From: Bacillus sp. 1NLA3E | Lineage (GTDB): Bacteria > Bacillota > Bacilli > Bacillales > Cytobacillaceae | DNA: 64,000 nucleotides | Direction: 5' to 3' | NCBI RefSeq assembly: GCF_000242895.2 | Contig: NC_021171.1 | Span: 654,001 to 718,000, forward strand | Part shown: one piece after another, positions 25,957 to 35,113 of the stretch | Layout of the letters: each line of letters starts with the position of its first letter | Numbering within the stretch: position 1 is the first letter of the stretch | Position numbers and translations under genes: made by a program | Notes under the pieces: model-generated | What the model saw: only the letters and a program-made list of their open reading frames with translations | Told to the model about the DNA's origin: nothing | The model's database searches: none

Positions 25957-26084
25957 ATTTGAATTCATCTTTTCCCCAATGCTAGTTTTAGCCCATCCTT
26001 ATAGCTTTTTCATCGAAATAGCTTTTCTTATTTGCTAAGGCGTTTATTTTAGAGGTTGAGAAGGCAAGAATATTGTTGAAATGC

Positions 26085-26120
26085 AAAAAAGGTTGAGGAC
26101 ATTAAGTCCTTAACCTTTTA
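26085..26120 (-). terminator. terminator of the gluconate operon
   Basis: GGTTAAGGAC/GTCCTCAACC stem with loop TTAAT followed by six T on the minus strand, 65 bases past the gnd stop codon. Confidence 0.85.
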
Positions 26121-26185
26121 AGTGCGGAGGTCTTCATACTAAGAGGTCATTGGATGAGCCATGTACATTGAAGCTTTAATTATTA

Positions 26186-27586
26186 CTACCAGTTAGTGTG
26201 AAAGATACCTGTTAAGTCACTTCGTTCATAAGTATGAGCACCAAAATAATCACGTTGTGCTTGCAACATGTTGGCATTTGACATGGCTGTCCGATAACTA
26301 TCGTAATAAGTAAGGGAAGCACCTAAACATGGAAACGAGATACCAGAATTAATTCCCTCACAGACAACCTTTCGTAATCCAAATTGATATTCTTTAACCT
26401 TTTCCGAAAAATAGGGAGCGATTAGCAGATTAGCTAGATTCACTTGTGCTTGATAGGCTTCGCTGATTACGTTTAAAAATTCAGCACGAATGATACAACC
26501 ACCACGGAAAATAAGGGCAATATCTTTTAATGGCAAATCCCAGTCATAAAGTTCTGAAGTTGTTTTATATTGTGTGAACCCTTGCGCATAGGCACAAACT
26601 TTACCCATATATAATGCTTGTCTAATGTATTCAATCCACAACTCTTTATCTAAGCTCATCTGACCATTCTCTGGCCCTGTTAAGATTTTTTCTGCAAAAA
26701 TCCGTTCTTCTTTTAAAGAGGATATATAGCGGGCGAACAAAGACTCTGTGATAATAGATGATGGGATCCCGTTATCTATTGCTTGAATGCTCGTCCATTT
26801 ACCTGTTCCTTTTTGTCCTACTTTATCAAGAATCACATCAATCAGTGGTAAGCCCGTTAATTCATCCTTTTTCCTTAAAATCTCAGCCGAAATTTCGATT
26901 AAATAACTATTCAGTTCTCCTTGATTCCATGTTTCAAAAATGTCAGCAATTTCATTAACGGGCAAATGTAACCTTTCTCTTAAAAAAGTATAGGCCTCGG
27001 TGATTAGTTGCATATCTGCATACTCAATCCCGTTATGGACCATTTTTACGAAGTGACCGGCACCTTTTGGCCCCATATAAACACAGCAAGGGTCACCTTC
27101 CACTTGGGCTGCAATTTTTGTGAAAATGGGGGCTACTTTTTCATATGCTTCCTTATCCCCACCTGGCATAATCGAAGGGCCTTTTAAAGCCCCGACTTCG
27201 CCACCAGAAATACCAATCCCTAAATAATCGATTCCTTTAGCCTTCAAATCATCATATCTTCGTTCAGTATCCTCGTAATGGGAGTTACCACCGTCCATGA
27301 TAATATCGCCTTCTTCAAGAAAAGGAACTAATGAACGAATCACTGAATCTATCGGTTTACCAGCTGTGACCATGAGAAAAATCTTTCTTGGAGTTTTTAA
27401 AGACTGAACAAACTCTTGAATTTCGTAGTACGGATTGATCCACCGATTTTTACTTTTTTCGACAAGTTGATCGGTTAAATCCCTTGTGTAATTGTATACA
27501 GCAACTTTTTCTTCTTTACTAGCCATGTTTAAAGCGATATTACTGCCCATTACCCCTAAACCAATGACACCAATTGTATTGAACAT
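26186..27586 (-). CDS. gntZ: 6-phosphogluconate dehydrogenase, decarboxylating
   Basis: A 466-residue NAD(P)-dependent enzyme converting 6-phosphogluconate to ribulose 5-phosphate and CO2. The N-terminal Rossmann motif is VIGLGVMGSNIALNMA. Further marks are GISGGEVGALKGPSIMPGG, FVKMVHNGIEYADMQLI with the catalytic Lys, and DQKGTGKW-type VGQKGTGKWTSIQA. Length is normal for the family and AAAGGAG precedes the ATG. As fourth gene of gntR-gntK-gntP-gnd it matches B. subtilis gntZ, which metabolises the product of gluconokinase. A hairpin lies between gntP and this gene (27623-27672). Confidence 0.95.
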   Translation of the reverse strand: MFNTIGVIGLGVMGSNIALNMASKEEKVAVYNYTRDLTDQLVEKSKNRWINPYYEIQEFVQSLKTPRKIFLMVTAGKPIDSVIRSLVPFLEEGDIIMDGGNSHYEDTERRYDDLKAKGIDYLGIGISGGEVGALKGPSIMPGGDKEAYEKVAPIFTKIAAQVEGDPCCVYMGPKGAGHFVKMVHNGIEYADMQLITEAYTFLRERLHLPVNEIADIFETWNQGELNSYLIEISAEILRKKDELTGLPLIDVILDKVGQKGTGKWTSIQAIDNGIPSSIITESLFARYISSLKEERIFAEKILTGPENGQMSLDKELWIEYIRQALYMGKVCAYAQGFTQYKTTSELYDWDLPLKDIALIFRGGCIIRAEFLNVISEAYQAQVNLANLLIAPYFSEKVKEYQFGLRKVVCEGINSGISFPCLGASLTYYDSYRTAMSNANMLQAQRDYFGAHTYERSDLTGIFHTNW

Positions 27587-27622
27587 TTATTCCTGCTCCT
27601 TTTATCTCAGATTAATAGGCAG

Positions 27623-27672
27623 AAAAACCCCTCACTTTAAGACTTAGAAGATACTAAGAAAAAGTGGGGGAT
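27623..27672 (-). terminator. intra-operon terminator between gntP and gnd
   Basis: CCCCAC-TTT pairs with AAAGTGAGGGG around a smaller CTTAG/CTAAG hairpin, followed by five T on the minus strand. It probably gives partial termination before gnd. The remaining bases 27673-27803 show no gene. Confidence 0.7.
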
Positions 27673-27803
27673 TTACTGCCTCGAAAGGTCAGATTTGTGT
27701 AATAAAACTCTTTCTTTAGGTATTATCCCTTAGAAAATGAACTTGCCTTTGAATAACTAACCAGTAGTGATGAACTATATTTCAGATAATGAAAGGTTTT
27801 GGC

Positions 27804-29150
27804 TTATACGAATAAACTTAGTAATAGGATAAACGCTAGTCCAGCTACCGAAATAATCGACTCTAGTAATGTCCATGTTGCAAATGTTTCTTTCATACTT
27901 AAACCAAAATACTCTTTAAACATCCAGAAACCAGCATCATTAACATGTGAAGCGATTAAGCTACCAGCTCCTGTTGCAAGTACAACTAAAGCAAGGTTTA
28001 CATCCGATTGTCCTAACATTGGAATCACCAAACCAGCAGTTGTTAAAGCAGCAACTGTAGCAGAACCTAAGGAAATTCGTAAGATTGCTGCGATGACCCA
28101 GGCTAGCAAGATTGGTGATAATGAAGTTCCTTTGAATAATTCGGCTACGTAGTCTCCTACACCGCCATTAATTAATACCTGTTTGAAGGCTCCGCCGCCC
28201 CCGATGATTAACAGCATCATCCCAATATGTGTAATCGCTGTTGTACAGGATTCCATTACGGTTTTGATTGGGATTTTCCTTGCCAATCCCATTGTATAGA
28301 CAGCCACTAATAACGATATCAACATCGACGTCGATGCATCACCAATAAAACGGATTATTGCTAGTAAACTATTATCTTCAAATCCCATTGTTTTTTGAAG
28401 CAAAGTAATAATTGTAGCAATTGACATTAAAATAACCGGAAGCATTGCAGTGAATACACTGATCCCAAAACCAGGTGTGTCTTCAAGTTTAAATACTTTT
28501 TGATCCCCTAAAGAGGCAATATTACCAGTTTTCGAGAATGATGCAGGCACGAGTTTTTTAGCAAGCTTAGTAAATATTGGTCCAGCTAAAATGACCGTTG
28601 GGATTGCAATAATGAAACCGTAAAGTAAAACCTCACCTAGATCCGCCCCATATTCACCCGCAATAACTGTTGGTCCTGGATGTGGAGGTAAGAAACCGTG
28701 TGTCACGGATAAAGCTGCTGCCATCGGTATACCAAGATACAGAATAGAAACCTTTATTTCTTTAGAAATTGCAAAGACAATTGGAATTAATAACACTAAT
28801 CCTACTTCAAAAAATAAGGCGATACCGATAATGAAGGAAGCAGCCACGACAGCCCATTGAATATTTTTTTCACCGAATTTGTTGACAAGGGTCATCGCAA
28901 TCCGTTGAGCGCCTCCAGAATCGGCAATCAACTTGCCTAACATCGCTCCAAGTCCGAAAATTAATGCTAAATGACCAAGTGTTCCGCCTAAACCTGCTTC
29001 AATTGTTTTGACAATTTCCTCTAATGGCATCCCAAGTGCTAAAGCAACTCCGAACGATACAATGATTAATGAAATGAAAGTGTTTAATTTGAAGCCCATA
29101 ATTAATCCTAGTAATGCTAAAATCCCAACTGCAACAATTAGTAATGGCAT
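27804..29150 (-). CDS. gntP: gluconate:H+ symporter, GntP family
   Basis: A 448-residue, about 12-14 helix permease of the GntP family. Typical segments are GLGGTLGHLALIFGLGAMLG, LSVTHGFLPPHPGPTVIAGE with the conserved PPHPGP loop, and GSLIASHVNDAGFWMFKEYF. GGAGG precedes the ATG at 29150. It lies 22 bases downstream of gntK in the operon and imports gluconate across the cytoplasmic membrane for phosphorylation. Confidence 0.94.
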   Translation of the reverse strand: MPLLIVAVGILALLGLIMGFKLNTFISLIIVSFGVALALGMPLEEIVKTIEAGLGGTLGHLALIFGLGAMLGKLIADSGGAQRIAMTLVNKFGEKNIQWAVVAASFIIGIALFFEVGLVLLIPIVFAISKEIKVSILYLGIPMAAALSVTHGFLPPHPGPTVIAGEYGADLGEVLLYGFIIAIPTVILAGPIFTKLAKKLVPASFSKTGNIASLGDQKVFKLEDTPGFGISVFTAMLPVILMSIATIITLLQKTMGFEDNSLLAIIRFIGDASTSMLISLLVAVYTMGLARKIPIKTVMESCTTAITHIGMMLLIIGGGGAFKQVLINGGVGDYVAELFKGTSLSPILLAWVIAAILRISLGSATVAALTTAGLVIPMLGQSDVNLALVVLATGAGSLIASHVNDAGFWMFKEYFGLSMKETFATWTLLESIISVAGLAFILLLSLFV

Positions 29151-29172
29151 GTTAATTCCTCCAAATAGTTAT

Positions 29173-30717
29173 CTAGTTGTGTTTATTTACTAAGCTTCTT
29201 TGATAATTTGCAATCCTTGAATAATCGTTTTCCAATACTCTGGATAAGTTAATAAAGATTGGCAACAATTGTCTATATTCTCTTGCGGCATCTTCTTTAG
29301 GTGTGTGTGTGTAGGTACTACCAATCATTTTGGAAGCTACCTCAAAAGAGTCAATTTTCTTAGTGGCATATAGACCTAAAATACAAGCACCAAGACACGA
29401 ACTTTCGTAGCTTTCTGGAACCACTACTTCAGATTCGAATATATCGGACATCATTTGACGCCAAACATTCGACCGTGCGAAACCTCCTGTGGCTTGGATT
29501 CGGGTAACAGGTCCTTCCATGCATTCGATTAAGGCTAAAAATACTGTGTATAAATTATAAATGACGCCCTCTAGGGCTGCTCGAATCATATGTTCTTTCT
29601 TATGAGACATTGTTAAACCAAAAAATGAACCTCGTACATCTGGATTCCATAAGGGAGCACGTTCACCTGAGAGGTATGGGTGGAATAATAATCCATCAGC
29701 ACCTGGTCTTACACGTTCAGCAATCTTGGTTAATACTTCGTATGGATCAATTCCTAATCGTTTTGCTGTTTCTATTTCAGATGAGGCAAACTCATCCCTA
29801 ATCCAGCGAAGGACCATCCCACCATTGTTTACAGGTCCACCAATTACCCAATGCTTTTCTGTAAGGCAATAACAGAATATTCTTCCCTTTTCGTCTGTTT
29901 GCGGCTGGTCAATAATGGTTCGAATGGCACCGCTTGTCCCAATGGTGACCGCTATCTCACCTTTTCTAATCGCATTTACACCTAAATTAGAAAGAACTCC
30001 ATCACTTGCGCCAATGACAAAGGGTGTTTGGGGATCGATTCCAATCTGTTTTGCTAAATGTGGATGACAGTTGCTATATATCTTTGTGGTTGGTACAAGC
30101 TCAGATAGTTGCCCTCGTGTTATACCAGCAATTTTTAATGCTTCTTCATCCCAATCCAAGGTTTTGAGATTCATCATACCCATGGCTGAAGCTAAGGAAT
30201 AATCAACAACATATTGATCAAAAAGCTTTTTAAAGATATATTCTTTAATCCCGATATACTTTTTAGCGTTGGCAGCGATCTCAGTGCATTCATTCACAAT
30301 CCAAGTAATTTTACTTAGTGGTGACATGGGGTGAATCGGTGTCCCCGTTCGTTTGTAGATTTCATGACCATTTAATTCACCTTTAATTTTATGTGCCCAT
30401 GCTTCACTGCGATTATCAGCCCAGGTGATACAGGGGGTCAGCGGTTGGTCATTTTCATCCATGGCAATAACACTATGCATAGCACTACTAAATGAAATAA
30501 ATGATAGCTTTTTTTGAGAATGGTGTTTCGTTATATTCGAAATGGCTTGTAAGACAGCTTGGAAAATTTCGTCCGGGTTTTGTTCGGCTGTAGATATATC
30601 AGGTGTGTAAAGAGGGTAACCAATACTCTCTTGTTGGATAACTTCGCCTATTTCAGTAAATAAAACAGCTTTGGTACTTGTTGTACCAATATCTATACCT
30701 AACATATAGCTAGTCAT
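29173..30717 (-). CDS. gntK: gluconokinase, FGGY family
   Basis: A 514-residue FGGY carbohydrate kinase. The N-terminal ATPase motif is MLGIDIGTTSTKAVLF; further marks are TPCITWADNRSEAWA, VIGASDGVLSNLGVNAI, GEIAVTIGTSGAIRT, FHPYLSGERAPLWNPDVRGS and GGFARSNVWRQMMSD. It phosphorylates gluconate at C6 using ATP. The start codon lies inside the end of gntR (8-base overlap, ATGACTAG), indicating translational coupling, with GGAG about 12 bases upstream. Length matches the B. subtilis enzyme. Confidence 0.94.
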   Translation of the reverse strand: MTSYMLGIDIGTTSTKAVLFTEIGEVIQQESIGYPLYTPDISTAEQNPDEIFQAVLQAISNITKHHSQKKLSFISFSSAMHSVIAMDENDQPLTPCITWADNRSEAWAHKIKGELNGHEIYKRTGTPIHPMSPLSKITWIVNECTEIAANAKKYIGIKEYIFKKLFDQYVVDYSLASAMGMMNLKTLDWDEEALKIAGITRGQLSELVPTTKIYSNCHPHLAKQIGIDPQTPFVIGASDGVLSNLGVNAIRKGEIAVTIGTSGAIRTIIDQPQTDEKGRIFCYCLTEKHWVIGGPVNNGGMVLRWIRDEFASSEIETAKRLGIDPYEVLTKIAERVRPGADGLLFHPYLSGERAPLWNPDVRGSFFGLTMSHKKEHMIRAALEGVIYNLYTVFLALIECMEGPVTRIQATGGFARSNVWRQMMSDIFESEVVVPESYESSCLGACILGLYATKKIDSFEVASKMIGSTYTHTPKEDAAREYRQLLPIFINLSRVLENDYSRIANYQRSLVNKHN

Positions 30718-31441
30718 TTTCTTGTTCTACTCCTTTAGATAGCAGTTGTTGTGACATCCATAGGTCTTCTACTTTACCTTGAACATCATCAAAATTTTCG
30801 TGTAAAGACTCAATCATAAGGGCTCTTTCTTTTGTTTTGATTGCTTCAATATAAAGCTGATGATTTTTTATAATCCTTGCAAAATCATCATATTTGTCCT
30901 TGAATCGTGCGCGCATTGATAAAAGAATGAAACTTTCCATAACGGGTTTTAAATTATTCCAGATCATCAGGATATAAGAATGATTAATTGCACGAATAAT
31001 CGTTTCATGGAATAAAACATCTTGATATGAAAATTCATCAGCATCTTGATATTTAATGGCAACTTTCATCATTTCAAGTATTTTACTAAGTTCCTTTACT
31101 AACTCACTCGTGTCTATCCTTACAAGTCGTTCAAATACAAACGTTTCTATTAGTAAACGGACATCATAAATTTCTTCTATTTCTTTTTCTGTTAAACCAA
31201 TGACAACTGCACCCATTCTTTCTAATCGAATTATATTTTCAGATGCTAGTATTTTTAAGGCTTCACGGATGGGTGACCGACTTACAGCAAAATCTGTAGC
31301 TAATTTATTTTCAGACAAGATGGTACCGCTTTCAATCATCCCAGAAATAATTCGCATTCGAAGCTCGTATGTTACTCGGTCACCTGCTGAAGCTTTTGAA
31401 AGCCATTTTTCAGGATATAGGAATTCCCTTGCTTCGGCCAT
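30710..31441 (-). CDS. gntR: GntR-family repressor of the gluconate operon
   Basis: A 243-residue FadR-subfamily regulator. The N-terminal winged helix shows RMRIISGMIESGTILSENKL, FAVSRSPIREALKILASENI and IRLERMGAVVIGL; the rest is the helical ligand-binding FCD domain with the metal-site-like FHETIIRAINHSYI. It should repress the operon and release DNA on binding gluconate, as in B. subtilis. It is the first gene, with the palindromic operator at 31470-31487 overlapping its own promoter, so it autoregulates. GAGGGTG precedes the ATG. Confidence 0.92.
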   Translation of the reverse strand: MAEAREFLYPEKWLSKASAGDRVTYELRMRIISGMIESGTILSENKLATDFAVSRSPIREALKILASENIIRLERMGAVVIGLTEKEIEEIYDVRLLIETFVFERLVRIDTSELVKELSKILEMMKVAIKYQDADEFSYQDVLFHETIIRAINHSYILMIWNNLKPVMESFILLSMRARFKDKYDDFARIIKNHQLYIEAIKTKERALMIESLHENFDDVQGKVEDLWMSQQLLSKGVEQEND

Positions 31442-31469
31442 AAATTCACCCTCTTAAATTTATTCTTGT

Positions 31470-31522
31470 ATACTTGTATACAAGTATTATAACTTAGATT
31501 TCAAATTATGCAAACGCTTTTA
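31470..31522 (-). promoter_or_regulatory. gnt promoter with GntR operator and candidate cre site
   Basis: On the minus strand TTTGCA (31509-31514), a 17-base spacer and TATAAT (31486-31491) form the promoter. The perfect 18-bp palindrome ATACTTGTATACAAGTAT (31470-31487) lies at the start site. TGCAAACGCTTTTA (31509-31522, plus strand) fits 12 of 14 positions of the CcpA cre consensus and covers the -35, implying glucose repression. Confidence 0.8.
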
Positions 31523-31555
31523 TCATGTCCGCTCATATACTAAAGAGAAGCGGCA

Positions 31556-31584
31556 AAAAGCCATGAGGAAAACTCATGGCTTTT
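31556..31584 (-). terminator. terminator after the small cysteine-containing protein gene
   Basis: AAAAGCCATGAG/CTCATGGCTTTT stem with a five-base loop and T-run on the minus strand, about 35 bases after the stop at 31620. Confidence 0.82.
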
Positions 31585-31619
31585 AAAGGTGATTTTGTAT
31601 ATCTTCCTATTCGTTCCTG

Positions 31620-31874
31620 TTAAACAGTAGGAATGCTTGGAATTAAATTGTGAACAGCTTGTAGAAGGTTGTTAACAATCGCTGTTTGCTGAGTTGAAAG
31701 TACACCCGTACCTTCAGTATAAACAGTTACACAGACTGGGCAAACATCGACGTGAATACCTAGCAAATTAATGGCTAGTCCACCCGGAATGCTAACAGTC
31801 AGAATCGGTGTCGAACCTGCCGGAGGAGTACAGAAGTTCGGGCTCTGAGGATTACAATTTGTTTGTACTGCCAA
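31620..31874 (-). CDS. small protein with a GSTPILTV-IPGGLAINLLGI-CPVC domain, unknown function
   Basis: An 84-residue protein. Its residues 20-50 (GSTPILTVSIPGGLAINLLG, then a CPVC pair) are almost repeated in the neighbour at 31982-32536, so they form a shared domain. The C-terminal 30 residues are predicted helical (QQTAIVNNLLQAVHNLI). The TTG start has GGGGG eight bases upstream. There is no signal peptide. A terminator follows. Spore-surface proteins of bacilli often look like this, but I have no direct evidence for that role and the family is not recognised. Confidence 0.6.
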   Translation of the reverse strand: MAVQTNCNPQSPNFCTPPAGSTPILTVSIPGGLAINLLGIHVDVCPVCVTVYTEGTGVLSTQQTAIVNNLLQAVHNLIPSIPTV

Positions 31875-31981
31875 AGGTCATTCCCCCTTTCTTAATAGAA
31901 TTAATATATATCTATGAAAGAAAGTTAAGGGTGTATAGGTATATGGACAAGTTTTTTTTAATTCATTAAAAAAGGACCAAA

Positions 31982-32536
31982 TTACCGAAAAAATAATTGT
32001 AATCCAGGATTACAATTATTTTTTATGTCTTGCACTTTTTTTACTAGTTTTAACGGCAGGGTTTTGGACAGAGGTTTGGGATGTTTTAAGGGCTTTGGAG
32101 GATTCAGAGGTTTTGGATATTTTAAGGGCTTTGGTGGTTTCAAAGGTTTTAGGTGTTTAGAAGGCTTTGGCCGTTGTATCGATTTCGATGCTCCAAAACC
32201 ACTGCTACTGTGTCTACAAGGAATCAACTTTTCTTTGAATGGACAATCACTAACATTTTCAGAGGTACCCGTTGCAATGCTAGTAACAAGAGGAAATGCG
32301 TGGGACTCTGGCGTATAGGAGCCGCGGCTTTCGGGTCCTAAAGCATTTGTAGCTTTGTCTTCTACTAGTAAGATTAGTGGGTCGGGGTAAATCGGAAACA
32401 CGCTGAAACAAATTGGGCAAGTTTCGGCAATTATGCCCAATAAGTTAATAGCCAGTCCACCCGGTATATTTACAGTAAGGATTGGTGTTGAACCTTCAGG
32501 ATGTTTAGAAGTAGAAAAGTCTGCTTCAGAAGCCAT
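31982..32536 (-). CDS. protein with the same GSTPILTV domain and a Lys/Pro-rich repeat tail, unknown function
   Basis: A 184-residue paralogue of the upstream-coordinate neighbour. Residues 15-45 repeat the GSTPILTVNIPGGLAINLLG module with a CPIC pair. A middle part with scattered Cys follows, then a low-complexity tail of KPLKxPKPL-like repeats (about residues 120-165). The tail is strongly basic and proline-rich, suggesting an extended surface or DNA/polyanion-binding segment. ATG 32536 is used because GGGGATGG precedes it. Gene order and shared domain suggest the two proteins act together; no function is known to me. Confidence 0.55.
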   Translation of the reverse strand: MASEADFSTSKHPEGSTPILTVNIPGGLAINLLGIIAETCPICFSVFPIYPDPLILLVEDKATNALGPESRGSYTPESHAFPLVTSIATGTSENVSDCPFKEKLIPCRHSSSGFGASKSIQRPKPSKHLKPLKPPKPLKYPKPLNPPKPLKHPKPLSKTLPLKLVKKVQDIKNNCNPGLQLFFR

Positions 32537-32801
32537 CAAGCCATCCCCTTTTTTTTAAAAATTAATATATTAATATGTTGGGAGACCGCACCGGGAATAG
32601 GTATTTGGACATACATTAAAAAAATATTTTTGTTTAATGTGCCCCCACGCCTATTTTGTAACCTAAATCCATCCATTCTTTTAATAAAACAAAATGCATG
32701 TCCACAATTTTCGACTTAATTTTTCCTCGGTTTATAGGGGGGATTGGTTATGAAAGCTTTTTCCACTCCAGCTAAGTAAAGCAGTACGTTTCCGAGAATT
32801 A

Positions 32802-33464
32802 TTAAGCCATTACAAGTTTTTGAAGAATGCGATCCACCATTTCAGTAGTATCCTCGTTATCCCTGTTTTTTAAGAATTTGGGCCTCAGCACCTGGAACTT
32901 TTTCGCCTCATAATAATCGCACAGAGCCTGTTTCAATGAGAGTTCCTCTTCCATTAAAAAAGGGGAATTCGCCAGTCTTCTTAATACAGTTTCATCTTGC
33001 ATAATGAGGAGCGCAGGATTCAGCTCATTAAAAATTCCTTCATTCATGCCACTACGATAAAATGAATGAAGGGTGGACAATTGTTCTTTTCTTGACTGCA
33101 TCTTTTTTTCATAAAGAGGCGCACAGCTTCTCTTTAGATCATTCAAATAAATATCTGAGGCATAAAAAGCTGAAAAAACAGCTTGTTCAAACACTTTTTG
33201 CAGACGAAGTGGATAGGATAATTCTTCATTGGAAATCGTTTGACCGGCTTCATAGATATAAGTGATGCAGAAATTGGTCAATTCCATGACGATGTCTTCC
33301 TTTGAAGAAAAGTAGTTATATAGGGACGCTCGGCTCATATTCATCAAGTGAGCAATATCTTGAATGGTAAGGGATAGGAATCCCTGAGTCCGAATCACAT
33401 TTATAATTTTTTTTACATAGGATTGTCGCATTATCAGTCTTTCTTCAGGTGCGATTTTTCTCAA
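32802..33464 (-). CDS. TetR/AcrR-family transcriptional regulator
   Basis: A 220-residue regulator starting at a TTG with AAAGGGAG upstream. The N-terminal helix-turn-helix is clear: TQGFLSLTIQDIAHLMNMSR, ASLYNYFSSKEDIVMEL. The C-terminal part is helical and variable, as expected for ligand binding and dimerisation. It is a lone gene: the adjacent downstream genes are on the same strand but 260 bases away, and the nitroreductase upstream is separated by the MITE at 33802. Its target is unknown; the divergent nitroreductase is possible. Confidence 0.82.
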   Translation of the reverse strand: MRKIAPEERLIMRQSYVKKIINVIRTQGFLSLTIQDIAHLMNMSRASLYNYFSSKEDIVMELTNFCITYIYEAGQTISNEELSYPLRLQKVFEQAVFSAFYASDIYLNDLKRSCAPLYEKKMQSRKEQLSTLHSFYRSGMNEGIFNELNPALLIMQDETVLRRLANSPFLMEEELSLKQALCDYYEAKKFQVLRPKFLKNRDNEDTTEMVDRILQKLVMA

Positions 33465-33793
33465 AACACCACTCCCTTTATCCAAAAATTATATCATAAA
33501 CTTTATAGAATTTAATTTTCTTATAACACGCCTTATTGGTTTACAAATAATTAAAAGTGGAGTAAGGTTATAGAAAGTTATCATCTTAGACTTATTATAA
33601 CATTTTTGTCTAAAATGTATAAACTAAAGTTAAACCAGAGCATTGATAGAAATTATAGCTAAACAAGACCTCATATTTAATTGAAGAATCGGCCATGGGC
33701 TTTGGTCTTTAAATGGCGGTTGAGTGCTTGAAGAATTTACAACGATCTTTTGGTTGTCGGTTTGCATAGTTAACGATATAGAATAAAAATTCT
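33465..33793. other. intergenic stretch without recognisable gene
   Basis: AT-rich sequence between the TetR gene and the MITE. No coding frame or strong hairpin supported. Confidence 0.4.
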
Positions 33794-33801
33794 TAGAATT
33801 A

Positions 33802-33983
33802 GGCTTTGTTAATGCTCAATGTTGATTTTTTGCACAATATTGATTGGAGTGGAAGGCGCGAGACTCCTGCGGGGGTAGCGGGACAGGTGAGACCCCGCAG
33901 TTAGCGACGAGGAGGCTCACCGCCCGCCCCTAAGGTGCGCGAAGCGCCTGGAACGGAAATCAACATTCTAGTTTAACAGAGCC
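33802..33983. mobile_element. MITE-like element, 182 bp, with perfect 8-bp target duplication TAGAATTA
   Basis: Ends GGCTTTGTTAA and GGCTCTGTTAAAC (inverted). TAGAATTA occurs at 33794-33801 and 33984-33991. No coding capacity. The GC-rich core (about 33842-33965) has GGCGC/GCGCC outer arms; its inner hairpin is damaged (GCAGTTAGCGACG). It ends 27 bases before the nitroreductase start. Confidence 0.82.
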
Positions 33984-34010
33984 TAGAATTAAAAGAGGAG
34001 AGATTCAAAA

Positions 34011-34649
34011 ATGAATACTAAACAAAAAATTAATGACTTCAATCAAATTATCAAAGGACGCCGTTCAATAAAAAATTACGATAAATCCGTAAAAATCAGC
34101 CATGAAGAAATGGAAGAGATCCTAACATTAGCGACACTTGCTCCATCTTCTGTTAACATGCAGCCATGGCGCTTTCTTGTGATTGAAAGTGCAGAAGGAA
34201 AGGCGAAACTTGCACCACTTGCGCGATTTAATCAAAATCAGGTAGAAACATCTTCTGCCGTCATTGCCGTATTTGGTGATCTGAATAATTTTGATAATGC
34301 CGAAGAAATATACGGTAAAGCAGTGGAGATGGGGCTTTTACCTTTAGAAGTAAAAGAACAAATTCTTACATCATTCTCTGGATATTTTGAAACCATTTCA
34401 CGAGAAGATATGAAAGATGTTGTTTTGGTGGATGGCGGGCTTGTGTCTATGCAGTTAATGTTAGCCGCACGCGCTTTTGGATATGATACAAATCCAATCG
34501 GGGGCTATGAAAAGGACCAAATTGCAGAAGCATTTGGATTGGATAAAAATCGTTACGTTCCAGTTATGCTGATCTCAATCGGTAAAGCAGCTGATAATGG
34601 ACATCCATCCGTTCGTCTTCCAATTGATAAAATCGCACAATGGAAGTAA
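34011..34649 (+). CDS. nitroreductase-family flavoprotein
   Basis: A 212-residue FMN-dependent NAD(P)H oxidoreductase of the nitroreductase fold. Marks are IIKGRRSIKNYDKSVKIS at the N-terminus, ATLAPSSVNMQPWRFLVIES for FMN binding, and SMQLMLAARAFGYDTNPIGG with the EAFGLDKNRYVPVMLISIG end. GAGGAG precedes the ATG by about 9 bases. It forms a pair with the ABM-domain gene 48 bases downstream, ending at a strong terminator. Substrates are likely quinones or nitroaromatics; exact role unknown. Confidence 0.88.
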   Translation: MNTKQKINDFNQIIKGRRSIKNYDKSVKISHEEMEEILTLATLAPSSVNMQPWRFLVIESAEGKAKLAPLARFNQNQVETSSAVIAVFGDLNNFDNAEEIYGKAVEMGLLPLEVKEQILTSFSGYFETISREDMKDVVLVDGGLVSMQLMLAARAFGYDTNPIGGYEKDQIAEAFGLDKNRYVPVMLISIGKAADNGHPSVRLPIDKIAQWK

Positions 34650-34696
34650 TGAAAGAGACCTGTAGTTTATTCATGAAAAAGAAAGGATGATGTACA

Positions 34697-34993
34697 TTGA
34701 TTATTATTCATGCTACTTTCCATGTTAATTCAGCTGAGCAGGATACTTTTTTGGAGGAGATTCAACCGTTGATTGCTGCTTCGAGAGCGGAAAGCGGAAA
34801 TGTTTTTTATGGTCTTCAAAAAGATACAGAAAAAGAAAATGTATATACAATGGTTGAAGTTTGGCAAGATATTCAAGCTGTTGCTAGTCATAATTCTAGT
34901 GAGCATTTCACATCATTTAGTGCTAAAGCGAAAGAACTCTTGACTGAACCATTAGATGTTAAAATATTTGAGGGGCAACAATTGAACAAATAG
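34697..34993 (+). CDS. antibiotic-biosynthesis-monooxygenase (ABM) domain protein, putative quinol monooxygenase
   Basis: A 98-residue ferredoxin-like ABM-domain protein similar in plan to YgiN-type quinol monooxygenases: IIIHATFHVNSAEQDTFLEE, SRAESGNVFYGLQKD, VYTMVEVWQDIQAVASHNSS and HFTSF. The TTG start follows AAAGGATGATG. It is probably cotranscribed with the nitroreductase, a common pairing for quinone or electrophile stress. Terminated by the hairpin at 35015-35056. Confidence 0.82.
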   Translation: MIIIHATFHVNSAEQDTFLEEIQPLIAASRAESGNVFYGLQKDTEKENVYTMVEVWQDIQAVASHNSSEHFTSFSAKAKELLTEPLDVKIFEGQQLNK

Positions 34994-35014
34994 TTCTGTG
35001 AATTTTAGTAAAAT

Positions 35015-35056
35015 AGGAAAACAACCTTACTCAATTTAGTGTAAGGTTGTTTTCCT
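35015..35056 (+). terminator. terminator of the nitroreductase/ABM operon
   Basis: A perfect 16-bp stem (AGGAAAACAACCTTAC and its complement) with a ten-base loop. The descending arm carries TTGTTTTCCT. Confidence 0.85.
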
Positions 35057-35113
35057 ATCCGCTATTAGAATTACTTAAATGCTGATACGGATATATTTTG
35101 TTCGTTTAATAAA

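Noticed and set aside
32025-32318. Plus-strand open frame rich in Gly and Phe (FKGFGGF repeats)
   Set aside because: It is the complement of the Lys/Pro repeat tail of the minus-strand gene at 31982-32536, which has a proper ribosome site and a paralogue; the plus frame has neither.
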